From Croceimicrobium hydrocarbonivorans (GTDB taxonomy: Bacteria; Bacteroidota; Bacteroidia; Flavobacteriales; Schleiferiaceae), in contig NZ_CP060139.1 of assembly GCF_014524565.1 (NCBI RefSeq), positions 186,001 through 250,000 on the forward strand: a stretch of 64,000 nucleotides of DNA. The letters are read 5' to 3'. The notes below the pieces were generated by a model. It saw only the letters and a program-made list of their open reading frames with translations, was not told the origin of the DNA and did not search any database. Made by a program: the position numbers and the translations under genes. Positions 18,563 to 29,287 of the stretch are shown here, piece by piece (positions within the stretch are counted from its first letter, which is position 1; the number at the start of each line of letters is the position of its first letter).

Positions 18563-18585
18563 AGCCATCTAAGGGTTTAGTAGCT

Positions 18586-18999
18586 ATGGGAAATCCCGAG
18601 CGACGTTTTCGACTTAGGCAAGATCATGAAATTGTGGGCTATATGCGCAAGCTTAGCGAACGCATGGTGCTCTTTTCCAAAGATGGTTTTTGGTGGCGAG
18701 GCTATAAACCCGAATACAATGAAGTGGACGAGTTTATTGGAATCCGTGACTGTAACAATCGCTATATCTACGAATGGGATATCCTCTATTTCAAGGTAGA
18801 TCCTGATGGACCCTACGAGGAAGGCGTAATTCTTTGGGAAGGAAATCAGCAAGTCTTTGGCATAAAAGCCATTCGACATGATAGCTTCTTCCCTTTAGAA
18901 TTGGAGGGCATCAGCCTTTTCAATCCAAGGGAATTACGCGTCTTTTCCCATCTCTGGTTAAACCCAGAATTAAAAAGACAATTAGGAGTTCAGGATTAG
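18586..18999 (+). CDS. YopX-like domain hypothetical protein
   Basis: 137 residues. The stretch DEFIGIRDCNNRYIYEWDIL followed by YFKV and GVILWEGNQQVFGI looks like the YopX fold (small beta-barrel, usual form YIGLKDKNGKEIYEGDIV), which is mostly known from phages. Here the gene is single-copy and chromosomal, 23 bases after uvrA, with no other phage gene around. No signal peptide or membrane helix. The stop codon shares TTAG with the stop of the convergent DUF389 gene. Function unknown. Confidence 0.62.
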   Translation: MGNPERRFRLRQDHEIVGYMRKLSERMVLFSKDGFWWRGYKPEYNEVDEFIGIRDCNNRYIYEWDILYFKVDPDGPYEEGVILWEGNQQVFGIKAIRHDSFFPLELEGISLFNPRELRVFSHLWLNPELKRQLGVQD

Positions 19000-20468
19000 T
19001 TTTTCAAACCCTTTACTTCAACTTCCATGGGTTTTAGCATAACCAGCTTACGCTGAACGGAAATAGTATCTACTTGCAAGCGGGCCTCCAACCATCGACC
19101 AATGGTTTTGCATTCTGCATCTAAACCATTGGTATCCGGAGCATTCCATTTCAATTCGGCCATCATTAGGGTATCGGTTGCGCCTTCGGTAAACTCAACC
19201 ATACGGGCCATGGAAACGCTGTATAAGCGCGGATACATCACCTGCAATTCCTTATGAATTTGCTGCAAGGGTAAATGCTGGCGTCGCTCCCCTTCTAGGG
19301 CTAATTTCAACTCTGCGATGGTGCGATCCTTATCCTGAATTTCCAATTGAGATTTCGAGAATACATCTACCAATTTGGTGACCTCTTCCGAATTCATCTG
19401 ATCCATACTTTGGGGCTGGACCACTTTTAAAACGGAACCTTCCAAATTATAGGCTCCCAATTTTGAACGCCAAGAATCAATGATCTTGGCAGGAATAGGT
19501 TCACCAAAAAAGACCAGGTTAATTTGAGTCTCTTTTCCTTCCTCATGCAACACTTCCTTCTTCACCAATTCAGCGCCATCGTACAAGACATTTTCAGCGA
19601 TAAAGGATTCTACCCGACGATTAAAGTAAGATTCGGTAACCACATTGTAAAAGGTATAGCCACTGGGAACTACGATAATTAAGATAACCGCTACGATATA
19701 GCGACGGGCACGTTTTGCTCTTACTTGATCTACAAATTCCTTAACCGGGAAGTTGAGGAAACGCACAATTACGAAGGTCGCCAGGCTAATAAAAATGGAG
19801 TTGATTAAGAAGAGGTAGAAGGCCCCCATAAAGAAGGACCACTGTCCGGTAGCCAAACCATAACCTGCGGTACAGAGTGGTGGCATCAGAGCGGTGGCAA
19901 TGGCAACACCGGGTACCACATTGGTTTTGATACGTCGGTTAGCCGCTAAGATACCCGCTAAACCACCGATAAAGGCCACAAATACATCTAATAAGGTAGG
20001 ACGTGTACGCGCTAATAATTCCGATTGTGCATCTACCAGCGGTGTAAGGCTAAAGTAAATAGTACTGGTAATGATACTCACCGAGAACATAATGGCGAAG
20101 TTGCGCAAGGAGCGCTTCATGGTGGCCCAGTCGTTAATTCCCATACTTAGCCCCATCCCCAAGATTGGACCCATTAAGGGAGAAATAAGCATGGCTCCAA
20201 TTACAACCGCTCCTGAGTTTACGTTCAATCCGATGGAGGCAATCAGAATACTGAAGATCAGAATCCAAACATTATAGCCTTGGAAATCAATATCCGCTTT
20301 AATCGATTCGATGGTATCTTGAGGATGCGCATTCCCTTCAATTCGAAGCGTTTGATTTAAAAACTTCCGAACATATCTAAAAGCAATCGCTAATGGATTA
20401 TGCTCAGGATGATGTGATTCCGGATTAGGACTTGGAGTATTAGTTTCGGTGTTTGAGTCGGTAGTCAT
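18996..20468 (-). CDS. DUF389 family membrane protein
   Basis: 490 residues. An N-terminal polar tail (about 1-25, Pro/Ser/His-rich) is followed by a membrane domain of six or seven helices with the hallmark GAVVIGAMLISPLMGPILG (about 83-101), and by a further conserved stretch NVVPGVAIATALMPPLCTAG. The C-terminal half (about 270-490) is soluble and mixed alpha/beta with a coiled-coil region (EIQDKDRTIAELKLALEGER). DUF389 proteins are uncharacterised inner-membrane proteins. A 15-bp palindrome with a T-run lies upstream (20506-20520). Confidence 0.88.
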   Translation of the reverse strand: MTTDSNTETNTPSPNPESHHPEHNPLAIAFRYVRKFLNQTLRIEGNAHPQDTIESIKADIDFQGYNVWILIFSILIASIGLNVNSGAVVIGAMLISPLMGPILGMGLSMGINDWATMKRSLRNFAIMFSVSIITSTIYFSLTPLVDAQSELLARTRPTLLDVFVAFIGGLAGILAANRRIKTNVVPGVAIATALMPPLCTAGYGLATGQWSFFMGAFYLFLINSIFISLATFVIVRFLNFPVKEFVDQVRAKRARRYIVAVILIIVVPSGYTFYNVVTESYFNRRVESFIAENVLYDGAELVKKEVLHEEGKETQINLVFFGEPIPAKIIDSWRSKLGAYNLEGSVLKVVQPQSMDQMNSEEVTKLVDVFSKSQLEIQDKDRTIAELKLALEGERRQHLPLQQIHKELQVMYPRLYSVSMARMVEFTEGATDTLMMAELKWNAPDTNGLDAECKTIGRWLEARLQVDTISVQRKLVMLKPMEVEVKGLKN

Positions 20469-20497
20469 GGGTTCAAATCAAAGAGGAAAGATATTCC

Positions 20498-20520
20498 AAA
20501 AAACAATTCCACGGTGGAAT
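20498..20520 (-). terminator. Palindrome plus T-run, likely terminator of the fhs-trmH-arsC-like operon
   Basis: ATTCCAC-G-GTGGAAT (20506-20520) is a perfect 15-bp palindrome. On the minus strand it can fold as a 6-bp stem with a CCG loop and is followed after two bases by TTTTTT. It sits 50 bases after the ArsC-like stop. The very small loop also allows it to be an operator for the DUF389 gene. Confidence 0.45.
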
Positions 20521-20569
20521 GTTCAGCTTGGGCTGTTTATTTTTTGATCCAGTAAATTAGAAACTATTC

Positions 20570-20929
20570 TTAGCTATTGGCTTCAAGAAATGCCTTTACG
20601 GTTTCTGCATTCGATTTGGAATTACCAATAAAAATCTGATCGTCCCAAACCAAAACCGGACGCTTTAGAAAACTGTAATGTTCCAAAATCAAATCCTTCA
20701 AATCGGCCTCAGTAAGATCGGCCTGAGCCAAATTGCGTTCCTTATACAATCGCGCACGCTTACTGAATAAAGCTTCATAAGTACCAGACAGTTTATACAT
20801 GGCGTCTAATTGATCTGCAGTAATGGCTTCTTTCTTAATGTCTTGCTGATACACAGATTCCGGTAGGTTCCAATCCTTCATCAATCGTTTGCAGGTATCG
20901 CAGGTACTGAGGTAAAATATTCGTTTCAT
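20570..20929 (-). CDS. ArsC/Spx-like thioredoxin-fold protein
   Basis: 119 residues from ATG 20929, which forms an ATGA overlap with the trmH stop; an ATG at 20950 is also in frame but longer than needed. ArsC-family fold with the CDTCK motif at the N-terminal active site (YLSTCDTCKRL), and FLKRPVLVWDDQIFIGN, the part that carries the conserved Arg/Pro. Either an arsenate-reductase-like enzyme or a Spx-like redox protein; no ars genes are nearby, so an arsenic role is not supported. Downstream member of an operon with fhs and trmH. Confidence 0.8.
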   Translation of the reverse strand: MKRIFYLSTCDTCKRLMKDWNLPESVYQQDIKKEAITADQLDAMYKLSGTYEALFSKRARLYKERNLAQADLTEADLKDLILEHYSFLKRPVLVWDDQIFIGNSKSNAETVKAFLEANS

Positions 20930-21621
20930 GCTTTGTTTTGAGCTTCCCATTCTTGTTCAATTTTTTCCCGCAGGGGCCAGGCTGAAGCTCCCAGGCGCTC
21001 CATCGTCCAATCCAATTCCAATTGCTGGCGTTCATCCTCTTCTAATTTCCAAGGATAGTCAGAGCTGCGTAAACTCTGACTTAATTGCTGTAGAATAAGT
21101 GCAGAGGCTACCGAAACATTAAAGCTTTGGGTAAAGCCATATTGAGGTATGCGAATCTTAGTTGCGGCTGCGGTGCGAGCTTGTTCTGATACACCATCCC
21201 ATTCGGAGCCCATCAATAAGGCCAATTTATTTCCCTGATATTGAAAGTCTGGGAGATCCACATCGCCATCTGGATCAGCCACCACTAATTGATAGTTCTC
21301 CTTTCTTAATTGCTCCAAGCAGAGCTCTAAATTATTCTGATTACGCTCTTGATAGCGATGAAGACTGATCCATTTGGTTGAGCCCTTTGCAATAGCTTTG
21401 GCCAGGCGAGCTTCATAACGTTGGCTTACCAAATGCACATCTTGGATACCAAGTATATCGGCTGTACGTAAGAGCGCACCAATATTATGCTCTTGGCGAA
21501 TATCCTCCAGCACCAAACATAGCTTACGGGTTCTTTGGGCAGCAACGCTTTCAATGCGCTCCACTCGCTCGGGAGTTAAATGTTGCTTTAACTCCTTCAA
21601 TAATTCGGATAAACTAATCAA
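20926..21621 (-). CDS. trmH: tRNA/rRNA 2'-O-methyltransferase of the SpoU/TrmH family
   Basis: 231 residues. SAM-dependent SPOUT methyltransferase; the three SpoU motifs are present as NIGALLRTADILGIQDVHLV, LLMGSEWDGVSE and IPQYGFTQSFNVSVASALIL. The short N-terminal extension and C-terminal tail fit TrmH, which makes Gm18 in tRNA, better than RlmB. The start is TTG at 21621: an in-frame stop at 21637-21639 and absence of a nearby internal ATG leave no alternative. Begins two bases after the fhs stop. Confidence 0.85.
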   Translation of the reverse strand: MISLSELLKELKQHLTPERVERIESVAAQRTRKLCLVLEDIRQEHNIGALLRTADILGIQDVHLVSQRYEARLAKAIAKGSTKWISLHRYQERNQNNLELCLEQLRKENYQLVVADPDGDVDLPDFQYQGNKLALLMGSEWDGVSEQARTAAATKIRIPQYGFTQSFNVSVASALILQQLSQSLRSSDYPWKLEEDERQQLELDWTMERLGASAWPLREKIEQEWEAQNKA

Positions 21622-21623
21622 GA

Positions 21624-23282
21624 CTAAAAGAGACCGCTAATATTTCCGTCTTTATCAATATCAATGTTTTGAGCAGCCGGAGCTTTAGGTAAGCCTGGCA
21701 TACGCATAATCTCGCCGGAAAGCGGAATTACAAAGCCTGCACCGGCAGCGATCTCAATACCACGAACTTGGAAATTAAAATCTTTAGGTCGCCCTTTTAA
21801 AGTCGGATCGTCACTTAAGGACTTTTGGGTTTTCGCAATGCAGATAGGCGCATCATCCATTCCTAATTCTTGAATACGCTTTAAATCTCGGCGTGCCGTG
21901 CTGGTAAAGCTCACCTTAGCGGCACCGTAAAACTGAGTGGCAATTTTCTCAATTTTTTTCTCCACGGGTAAATCAAGATTGTACAAGAAGCTAAAATCAT
22001 TTTCAGCTTCGTCGATGGTCTCCAAAACGGCTTTGGCTAAATCTACTGAGCCCTCGCCTCCATTGGCCCAAGCCGTGCTAGTTACCGCGCGAACACCTAA
22101 TTTTTCACATTCTTCAATTACGGCTGCAATCTCTGCTTCCGTGTCGGTGGGGAAACGATTTACCACTACCACTGCGGGTAGGCCAAATTGCTTCACATTT
22201 TCGAGATGCTTTTCCAAATTGCACATCCCCTTGCGCAAGGCATCTACATTTTCAGTTTGCAGTTCTGCCAATGGCTGCTCCCCATGATATTTTAATGCTC
22301 GCACCGTGGCTACTAAAACCACTACTTCCGGCGCCAGAGCTGCGGCACGACATTTAAGATCGAGGAACTTCTCCCCGCCTAAATCAAAGCCAAAGCCGGC
22401 TTCGGTGACAACATAATCAGCTAAACGTAAACCCGTTTGAGTGGCAATAATAGTATTAGTTCCCTGAGCAATATTGGCGAATGGACCACCGTGCATCAGC
22501 ACCGGATTGCCTTCTAAACTTTGCACTAAATTCGGTTTGATGGCATCTTTCAATAAAGCGGCCATTGCACCTTCGGCTTTCAGGTCACGAGCAAAGACAG
22601 GCTTGCGATCAAAGGTGTAGGCAACCAGAATATTTCCCAGTCTTTTCTTAAGATCATTAAGATCAAGAGCCATACACAGAATAGCCATAATTTCAGAAGC
22701 AGCGGTAATATCAAAACCGGTTTCACGGGGCATACCATGACTGCGACCACCCAAACCTACATTGATATGACGTAAGGCGCGATCATTCAAGTCCATCGCT
22801 CTTTTCCAAAGTACAGAGCGAGGATCTATCTGTGGTGATTGATTGAAATGAAGGTGATTGTCAATTAATGCGGAAAGTAAATTATGAGCGGATTCGATGG
22901 CGGAGAAATCTCCAGTAAAATGCAGGTTGATATCTTCCATCGGTACCACTTGGGCGTGACCACCACCAGTAGCTCCACCTTTAATACCAAATACCGGTCC
23001 CAAAGAGGGCTCGCGAAGAACGGCTAAGGAGCGCTTTTTAAGCTTGCATAATGCATCATGCAAACCAATACTCATGGTAGTTTTTCCCTCTCCGGCTGGA
23101 GTAGGGGAAATAGCCGAAACCAAAATCAGTTTACCCTGTTTGGCTTCTTTGGCAATATGGAGTGGTAGTTTGGCTTTGTATTTTCCGTAGAACTCGAGAT
23201 CCTCTTCTTTGATGTCTAATTTCGAGGCTATCTTATCAATGGTTGCTGGCTCGTAAGCTCTTGCAATATCTAAATCGGTCAT
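21624..23282 (-). CDS. fhs: Formate-tetrahydrofolate ligase
   Basis: 552 residues. ATP-dependent formation of 10-formyl-tetrahydrofolate, which feeds purine synthesis (including PurH, encoded in the same window). The nucleotide loop PTPAGEGKTTMSIGL (about 61-75), the GIKGGATGGGHAQVVPMEDINLHFTGD region and the C-terminal GEIMRMPGLPKAPAA are characteristic. Length is normal for the bacterial enzyme. First gene of an operon with trmH and an ArsC-like gene. Confidence 0.96.
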   Translation of the reverse strand: MTDLDIARAYEPATIDKIASKLDIKEEDLEFYGKYKAKLPLHIAKEAKQGKLILVSAISPTPAGEGKTTMSIGLHDALCKLKKRSLAVLREPSLGPVFGIKGGATGGGHAQVVPMEDINLHFTGDFSAIESAHNLLSALIDNHLHFNQSPQIDPRSVLWKRAMDLNDRALRHINVGLGGRSHGMPRETGFDITAASEIMAILCMALDLNDLKKRLGNILVAYTFDRKPVFARDLKAEGAMAALLKDAIKPNLVQSLEGNPVLMHGGPFANIAQGTNTIIATQTGLRLADYVVTEAGFGFDLGGEKFLDLKCRAAALAPEVVVLVATVRALKYHGEQPLAELQTENVDALRKGMCNLEKHLENVKQFGLPAVVVVNRFPTDTEAEIAAVIEECEKLGVRAVTSTAWANGGEGSVDLAKAVLETIDEAENDFSFLYNLDLPVEKKIEKIATQFYGAAKVSFTSTARRDLKRIQELGMDDAPICIAKTQKSLSDDPTLKGRPKDFNFQVRGIEIAAGAGFVIPLSGEIMRMPGLPKAPAAQNIDIDKDGNISGLF

Positions 23283-23347
23283 GTAATTTGGTTTGGAAAA
23301 AGTATGTACCTTTTCCCTGCAAGTTATAACCTAGATTCTAGATTCCC

Positions 23348-23971
23348 TTGAAGAATAAGCGCTTTTTTAGGTCAGACTTTAATGTCTGCTTACTTCTTTG
23401 TGTTCTCTTTATATACACTCCACAAGCCCATGCTCAGGAAGCATCTCCTTCCAAAGCTGAATATGGAAAAAAGGAATTTATACAGGATTTTCAGCAGGCC
23501 GTTTTATTGGTCCGTTTACAGGATAAAGATCTTAGCTTAAAACGCCTCGAAGAAGAAGGGCTAATGGAACAAGCAGAAAAAATTCGCGAAAAACAGCGAC
23601 GCGAAAACCGTGAAATTGTGCTCTCCTTCCGAAAGACCTTCGACTTTTGCCCGGTCTATTTCTTCTATGCTAAAGACAGTGAAGCTATTCGCAGCGGTGA
23701 TTATATAGGAAAGCTTTTCAATGCTGATCTCCAGAGTGTTAAGCTCTCTCCTGATCAAAAAGTTTTTACGGCCGAATTTGCGGAAACAGATGATTTAGGT
23801 ATCGATGGTTTAATTATCCGGGATGATCAGCTATTATCCTTTGAAGATCCCCTTCCCTACTTCCAAAGACGTTTTGTTTTCTTTGGTTTGATTGAGCGAT
23901 CCAAAGCTCGCATGGTAGAGACCTACAATAAGCGATTACATCAATACGCTGAAAAGTATCGTCAGGGCTAA
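23348..23971 (+). CDS. Exported hypothetical protein
   Basis: 207 residues. Signal peptide about 1-29 (CLLLCVLFIYTPQAHAQ). The mature part is charged, with a helical stretch KRLEEEGLMEQAEKIREKQR and a later segment FDFCPVYFFYAKDSEAIRSG; I recognise no named domain. The start is TTG at 23348, forced by an in-frame TAG at 23339 and the absence of any ATG before the signal peptide ends. Similar proteins of about 200 residues occur in other Flavobacteriales to my recollection. No obvious operon partner; katG starts 190 bases later. Confidence 0.7.
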   Translation: MKNKRFFRSDFNVCLLLCVLFIYTPQAHAQEASPSKAEYGKKEFIQDFQQAVLLVRLQDKDLSLKRLEEEGLMEQAEKIREKQRRENREIVLSFRKTFDFCPVYFFYAKDSEAIRSGDYIGKLFNADLQSVKLSPDQKVFTAEFAETDDLGIDGLIIRDDQLLSFEDPLPYFQRRFVFFGLIERSKARMVETYNKRLHQYAEKYRQG

Positions 23972-24051
23972 GCCCCTTTAAGCCCAGCTTATTTACTGAT
24001 TTAGAAACAGTCAGGCTTAGATCCAATGACTCGCTTTCTCATTTTCATATT

Positions 24052-24080
24052 GATTGATTTTAGCAATATAATTATCAATC
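24052..24080. promoter_or_regulatory. Inverted repeat upstream of katG
   Basis: GATTGAT (24052-24058) and ATCAATC (24074-24080) are perfect 7-bp arms around a 15-base AT-rich spacer, 82 bases before the katG ATG. This is a possible binding site for a peroxide-responsive regulator, but it does not match a PerR or OxyR consensus. Confidence 0.3.
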
Positions 24081-24155
24081 TAATTGTCATGCTCGATATT
24101 TAGCCGCAATTATTCTTAATTATGCTCTAAGAAAATTGGATCTAATCTTAATTAA

Positions 24156-26441
<2,286 letters not shown>

Positions 26442-26464
26442 GGGAAATTTCCCGATTTAACCCG

Positions 26465-26498
26465 AACCGCTTGTCTCCATAAGGCAAGCGGTTTTTTT
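26465..26498 (+). terminator. Intrinsic terminator after katG
   Basis: AACCGCTTG (26465-26473) pairs with CAAGCGGTT (26485-26493), 11-base loop, followed by a run of seven T. The end of the T-run is also part of the stop codon of the convergent YkgJ-family gene. Confidence 0.9.
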
Positions 26499-27105
26499 AT
26501 GCTGATTTCCTGAGGCGATATGGAAAGGGACGATACTGATAGTAGTTCTCTACCTCTTCAATAGCTCGCAGAATAGCCTTATTGATGGGCAGATATTCCT
26601 GACCTAAGCGAAAATCAATTTGCGCCAATTTCTGGTAATAGCTCATATAATGGGGGGCTCTCCCCTTTTGAATTAAGGCTTGGCTGGCTAATAAGGTATC
26701 CGCCTGGCTCCCTTTAATCCATTTGCAGGTAGATAATTGCCGATCGCCATTTTTATCGCGAATGGTGGCAAATCCGAATAAACGACAGATTAATCCACGA
26801 TCCTCGTAAATCGTACAACGACCTTTTAAATAAGGACTATTGGCAATGATCGGCTTAAAGCCATGGCAAAGACCAGTTGTATTGGCTTGAATTTGCTGTT
26901 TCGCCAGCTCATGTTGTCCCTCTAAAAACAAATGAAATGCATAGGGCAGAAACTCCAGTACTGCCGCTTCGATATCCGCTTTATTACAGCAATGACCACA
27001 GCCGCTTAAGCAAGCCAGGCCACTGACTTTTTGAAAAGCCTTAGTCTCCTCTTCAAGCTGTCCAAATACTTTTTGAACCTGCCTGACGCGAATTGCGATT
27101 GACAT
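26497..27105 (-). CDS. YkgJ-family cysteine-cluster protein
   Basis: 202 residues. The conserved cysteines of the family are present: CLSGCGHCC near residues 32-40, then CHGF, GRCTIYEDRGLICRLFG and a later TCKW. They probably bind zinc or an iron-sulfur cluster. Members are widespread and poorly characterised; some are proposed to act in protein or metal handling. No signal peptide. Its stop overlaps the katG terminator. Confidence 0.85.
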   Translation of the reverse strand: MSIAIRVRQVQKVFGQLEEETKAFQKVSGLACLSGCGHCCNKADIEAAVLEFLPYAFHLFLEGQHELAKQQIQANTTGLCHGFKPIIANSPYLKGRCTIYEDRGLICRLFGFATIRDKNGDRQLSTCKWIKGSQADTLLASQALIQKGRAPHYMSYYQKLAQIDFRLGQEYLPINKAILRAIEEVENYYQYRPFPYRLRKSA

Positions 27106-27201
27106 AAAAATCGAGCGAATTTAGATCAAATGCCAATCCCTAAAACACCTATAAAGAAATAAATAGGACCTGAATATCAAGATATTAGACCAAAATAGTA
27201 C

Positions 27202-27582
27202 TTAAGCCGTGGCTTTAGTCTCTGAAGAATTTCCCAGTGGTCGATTTCCCAGCCAGGCAAACAATATTCCGCCTATGGTATAAGCGAGGATATCATAAGG
27301 ATCGGAATAATGTCGTGCATCTATGGATGGAAAATACCACTCAAAAAGCACGGCATACCAAATAATGAAAATCAGAATCCAGTACTTCGGAATTTTAAAA
27401 TCCGGATCGGCCGGAAATACATTTTGGAAAAAGGCCAGGGCTAAACCCAATACTATGCAGGGAGCCAGTATATCATCCAAATAGGCATGAACCCAAGGAA
27501 TGGACCACCATTTCTCCACAATTTGATGAAGGCTAAAAAGAATGGAGCTAATCCAGAATAATCGGCTAAAGCGAAACCACAT
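27202..27582 (-). CDS. Small integral membrane protein, VanZ-like topology
   Basis: 126 residues with about four hydrophobic segments. The order of segments and the motif DPYDILAYTIGGILFAWLG resemble VanZ-like membrane proteins, where a conserved Asp precedes the last helix. Motifs LHQIVEKWWSIPWVHAYLDD and VLFEWYFPSIDARHYSD are probably conserved in Bacteroidota homologues. It starts two bases after the stop of the small zinc-ribbon protein, so they form a pair. Function unknown. Confidence 0.65.
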   Translation of the reverse strand: MWFRFSRLFWISSILFSLHQIVEKWWSIPWVHAYLDDILAPCIVLGLALAFFQNVFPADPDFKIPKYWILIFIIWYAVLFEWYFPSIDARHYSDPYDILAYTIGGILFAWLGNRPLGNSSETKATA

Positions 27583-27584
27583 CT

Positions 27585-27854
27585 TTAATGAACGGTACTG
27601 CTGGCCATTGCCGCCACCATGCTAATAATACTAAAGAATATCAATTGAATAAAACGAAGCACTTGTAAAAAGCCTTTCTTGATAAAGGGGGTATCCGGAT
27701 CAATTTTAATCAGAGGCAGACCCCGCATTTCAATGCTTTCGCGCGCTTCGATTTCGGAAAGATGACGGTCATTTAAACGCTTTCCGCAATTATTGCAGTT
27801 CTCCTGATGACCATCTGTCCAATCACTGCAATGTTCGCATTTGGTTTCTTTCAC
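27585..27854 (-). CDS. Small membrane protein with zinc-ribbon-like N-terminus
   Basis: 89 residues. Two Cys pairs near the start (CEHC at 5-8 and CNNC at about 20-23) form a likely zinc ribbon; a hydrophobic helix follows at about 65-85. The start is GTG at 27854 and no ATG is available at the N-terminus. It directly precedes the VanZ-like membrane protein gene. Resembles small zinc-ribbon membrane proteins of unknown function in Bacteroidota. Confidence 0.65.
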   Translation of the reverse strand: MKETKCEHCSDWTDGHQENCNNCGKRLNDRHLSEIEARESIEMRGLPLIKIDPDTPFIKKGFLQVLRFIQLIFFSIISMVAAMASSTVH

Positions 27855-27910
27855 TTTTTTAAGAAAAGATTTACAACAAAGAAACGAAACAGGGGTTAGG
27901 ATTGTGCTCG

Positions 27911-27918
27911 TATATTTG
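27911..27918 (+). promoter_or_regulatory. -7 box for HMG-CoA reductase
   Basis: TATATTTG matches TAnnTTTG and ends 19 bases before the ATG. No convincing -33 TTG. Confidence 0.45.
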
Positions 27919-27937
27919 AAAATTAATTTCCAGCAGC

Positions 27938-29287
27938 ATGCGCAAACCGATTAAAGGTTTTTCGAAACTCAGCAAGGAAGCCAAAATTGAATGGCTTAGT
28001 GATCAGTTTTTTGATAATTCAGAAGATGCGATCAATCTTTTAAAGCATTACTGGCACGAAGACCCAAAAGTGCAAAAGCTTCATGATGAGTTTATTGAAA
28101 ACACCCTAAGCAATTATTATATGCCCTTTGGTGTGGCTCCGAATTTTAAGATAAACGGAGAGCTCTACACCATTCCTATGGCCATAGAAGAAAGCTCGGT
28201 AGTTGCTGCTGCGGCTAAAAGTGCCACTTATTGGTTAGAGCGTGGTGGTTTTAAAACCAGCATTATCTCTACTAAGAAAGTAGGTCACGTGCATTTTATC
28301 TATCAAGGAGATGCTCAGAAATTGCAAAGCTTTTTTGAAGATTTAAAGCCTGCTCTTTTAAAGGATACTGAAGAACTCACCGCCAATATGCGTGCTCGAG
28401 GTGGCGGTATTATCGACCTCAAATTGGTAGATAAGCGTTCGGCCATGGAAGATTACTGGCAGATTGAAGCCCTTTTCGAAACCTGTGATTCCATGGGGGC
28501 CAATTTTATTAACTCTTGTTTGGAGCAATTCTCCCAAACTCTGCAGCGTGAAATTAAAGCTCAGGATCATTTTAATGAAGCCGAGAAGGCCATTCAGGTG
28601 GTGATGTGTATTTTATCCAATTACACTCCCGAATGTGTGGTACGCTCCGAGGTATCCTGTAAAGTAGAAGAACTCAATGGCGATGCTGGAATTAGCCCTG
28701 AGGAGTTCGCTCAAAAATTTCAACGCGCGGTACGTATTGCAGAGGTTGAACCCTATCGGGCCACGACCCATAATAAGGGCATTATGAATGGTATTGATGC
28801 CGTGATTATAGCTACCGGAAATGACTTTAGAGCCGTAGAAGCTGCTTGTCATACCTATGCCAGCCGCAATGGTCAATACAGTTCCCTCACCCATTGTGAG
28901 GTAAAAGATGGTATTTTCCGCTTTTGGATTGAAGTTCCTTTAGCTCTGGGAACCGTAGGTGGTTTAACTCGCTTGCATCCCATGGTGAAGTTTTCTTTAG
29001 ACCTATTACAACAGCCCAATGCTGAGGAGTTGATGGGAATTGTAGCCAGTTCAGGCTTGGCCCAAAACTTCGCTGCCCTGCGCGCGCTAACTACTACCGG
29101 AATTCAGAAAGGTCATATGAAAATGCATCTCCTGAATATCCTGAATCAATTGGAAGCTACCGATGCAGAAAAAGAAAGCATCGTAAACTATTTTAAAGAT
29201 AAAGTAGTATCACATTCTGCTGCTGTAAATAAGTTCTGCGAAATCCGTGGTATTAAAAGCCCTTCTGAGATTAAGAAGGAAAACTAG
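27938..29287 (+). CDS. mvaA: Hydroxymethylglutaryl-CoA reductase (class II)
   Basis: 449 residues. Reduces HMG-CoA to mevalonate, the committed step of the mevalonate pathway. Class II catalytic residues are visible: Glu84/85 in PMAIEESSVVAA, Lys280 in TTHNKGIMNG, Asp296 in ATGNDFRAV, and the C-terminal His in GIQKGHMKMH. The DSMGAN motif is at 184-189 and GTVGG follows. It is followed without a gap by a GHMP kinase. In this phylum class II enzymes serve biosynthesis. The isoprenoid units would supply menaquinone and the carotenoid operon at 40-43 kb. Confidence 0.95.
   Translation: MRKPIKGFSKLSKEAKIEWLSDQFFDNSEDAINLLKHYWHEDPKVQKLHDEFIENTLSNYYMPFGVAPNFKINGELYTIPMAIEESSVVAAAAKSATYWLERGGFKTSIISTKKVGHVHFIYQGDAQKLQSFFEDLKPALLKDTEELTANMRARGGGIIDLKLVDKRSAMEDYWQIEALFETCDSMGANFINSCLEQFSQTLQREIKAQDHFNEAEKAIQVVMCILSNYTPECVVRSEVSCKVEELNGDAGISPEEFAQKFQRAVRIAEVEPYRATTHNKGIMNGIDAVIIATGNDFRAVEAACHTYASRNGQYSSLTHCEVKDGIFRFWIEVPLALGTVGGLTRLHPMVKFSLDLLQQPNAEELMGIVASSGLAQNFAALRALTTTGIQKGHMKMHLLNILNQLEATDAEKESIVNYFKDKVVSHSAAVNKFCEIRGIKSPSEIKKEN

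Noticed and set aside
20570-20929. Arsenic resistance gene
   Set aside because: The ArsC-like fold alone is shared with Spx and other redox proteins; no arsR, arsB or acr3 is nearby.
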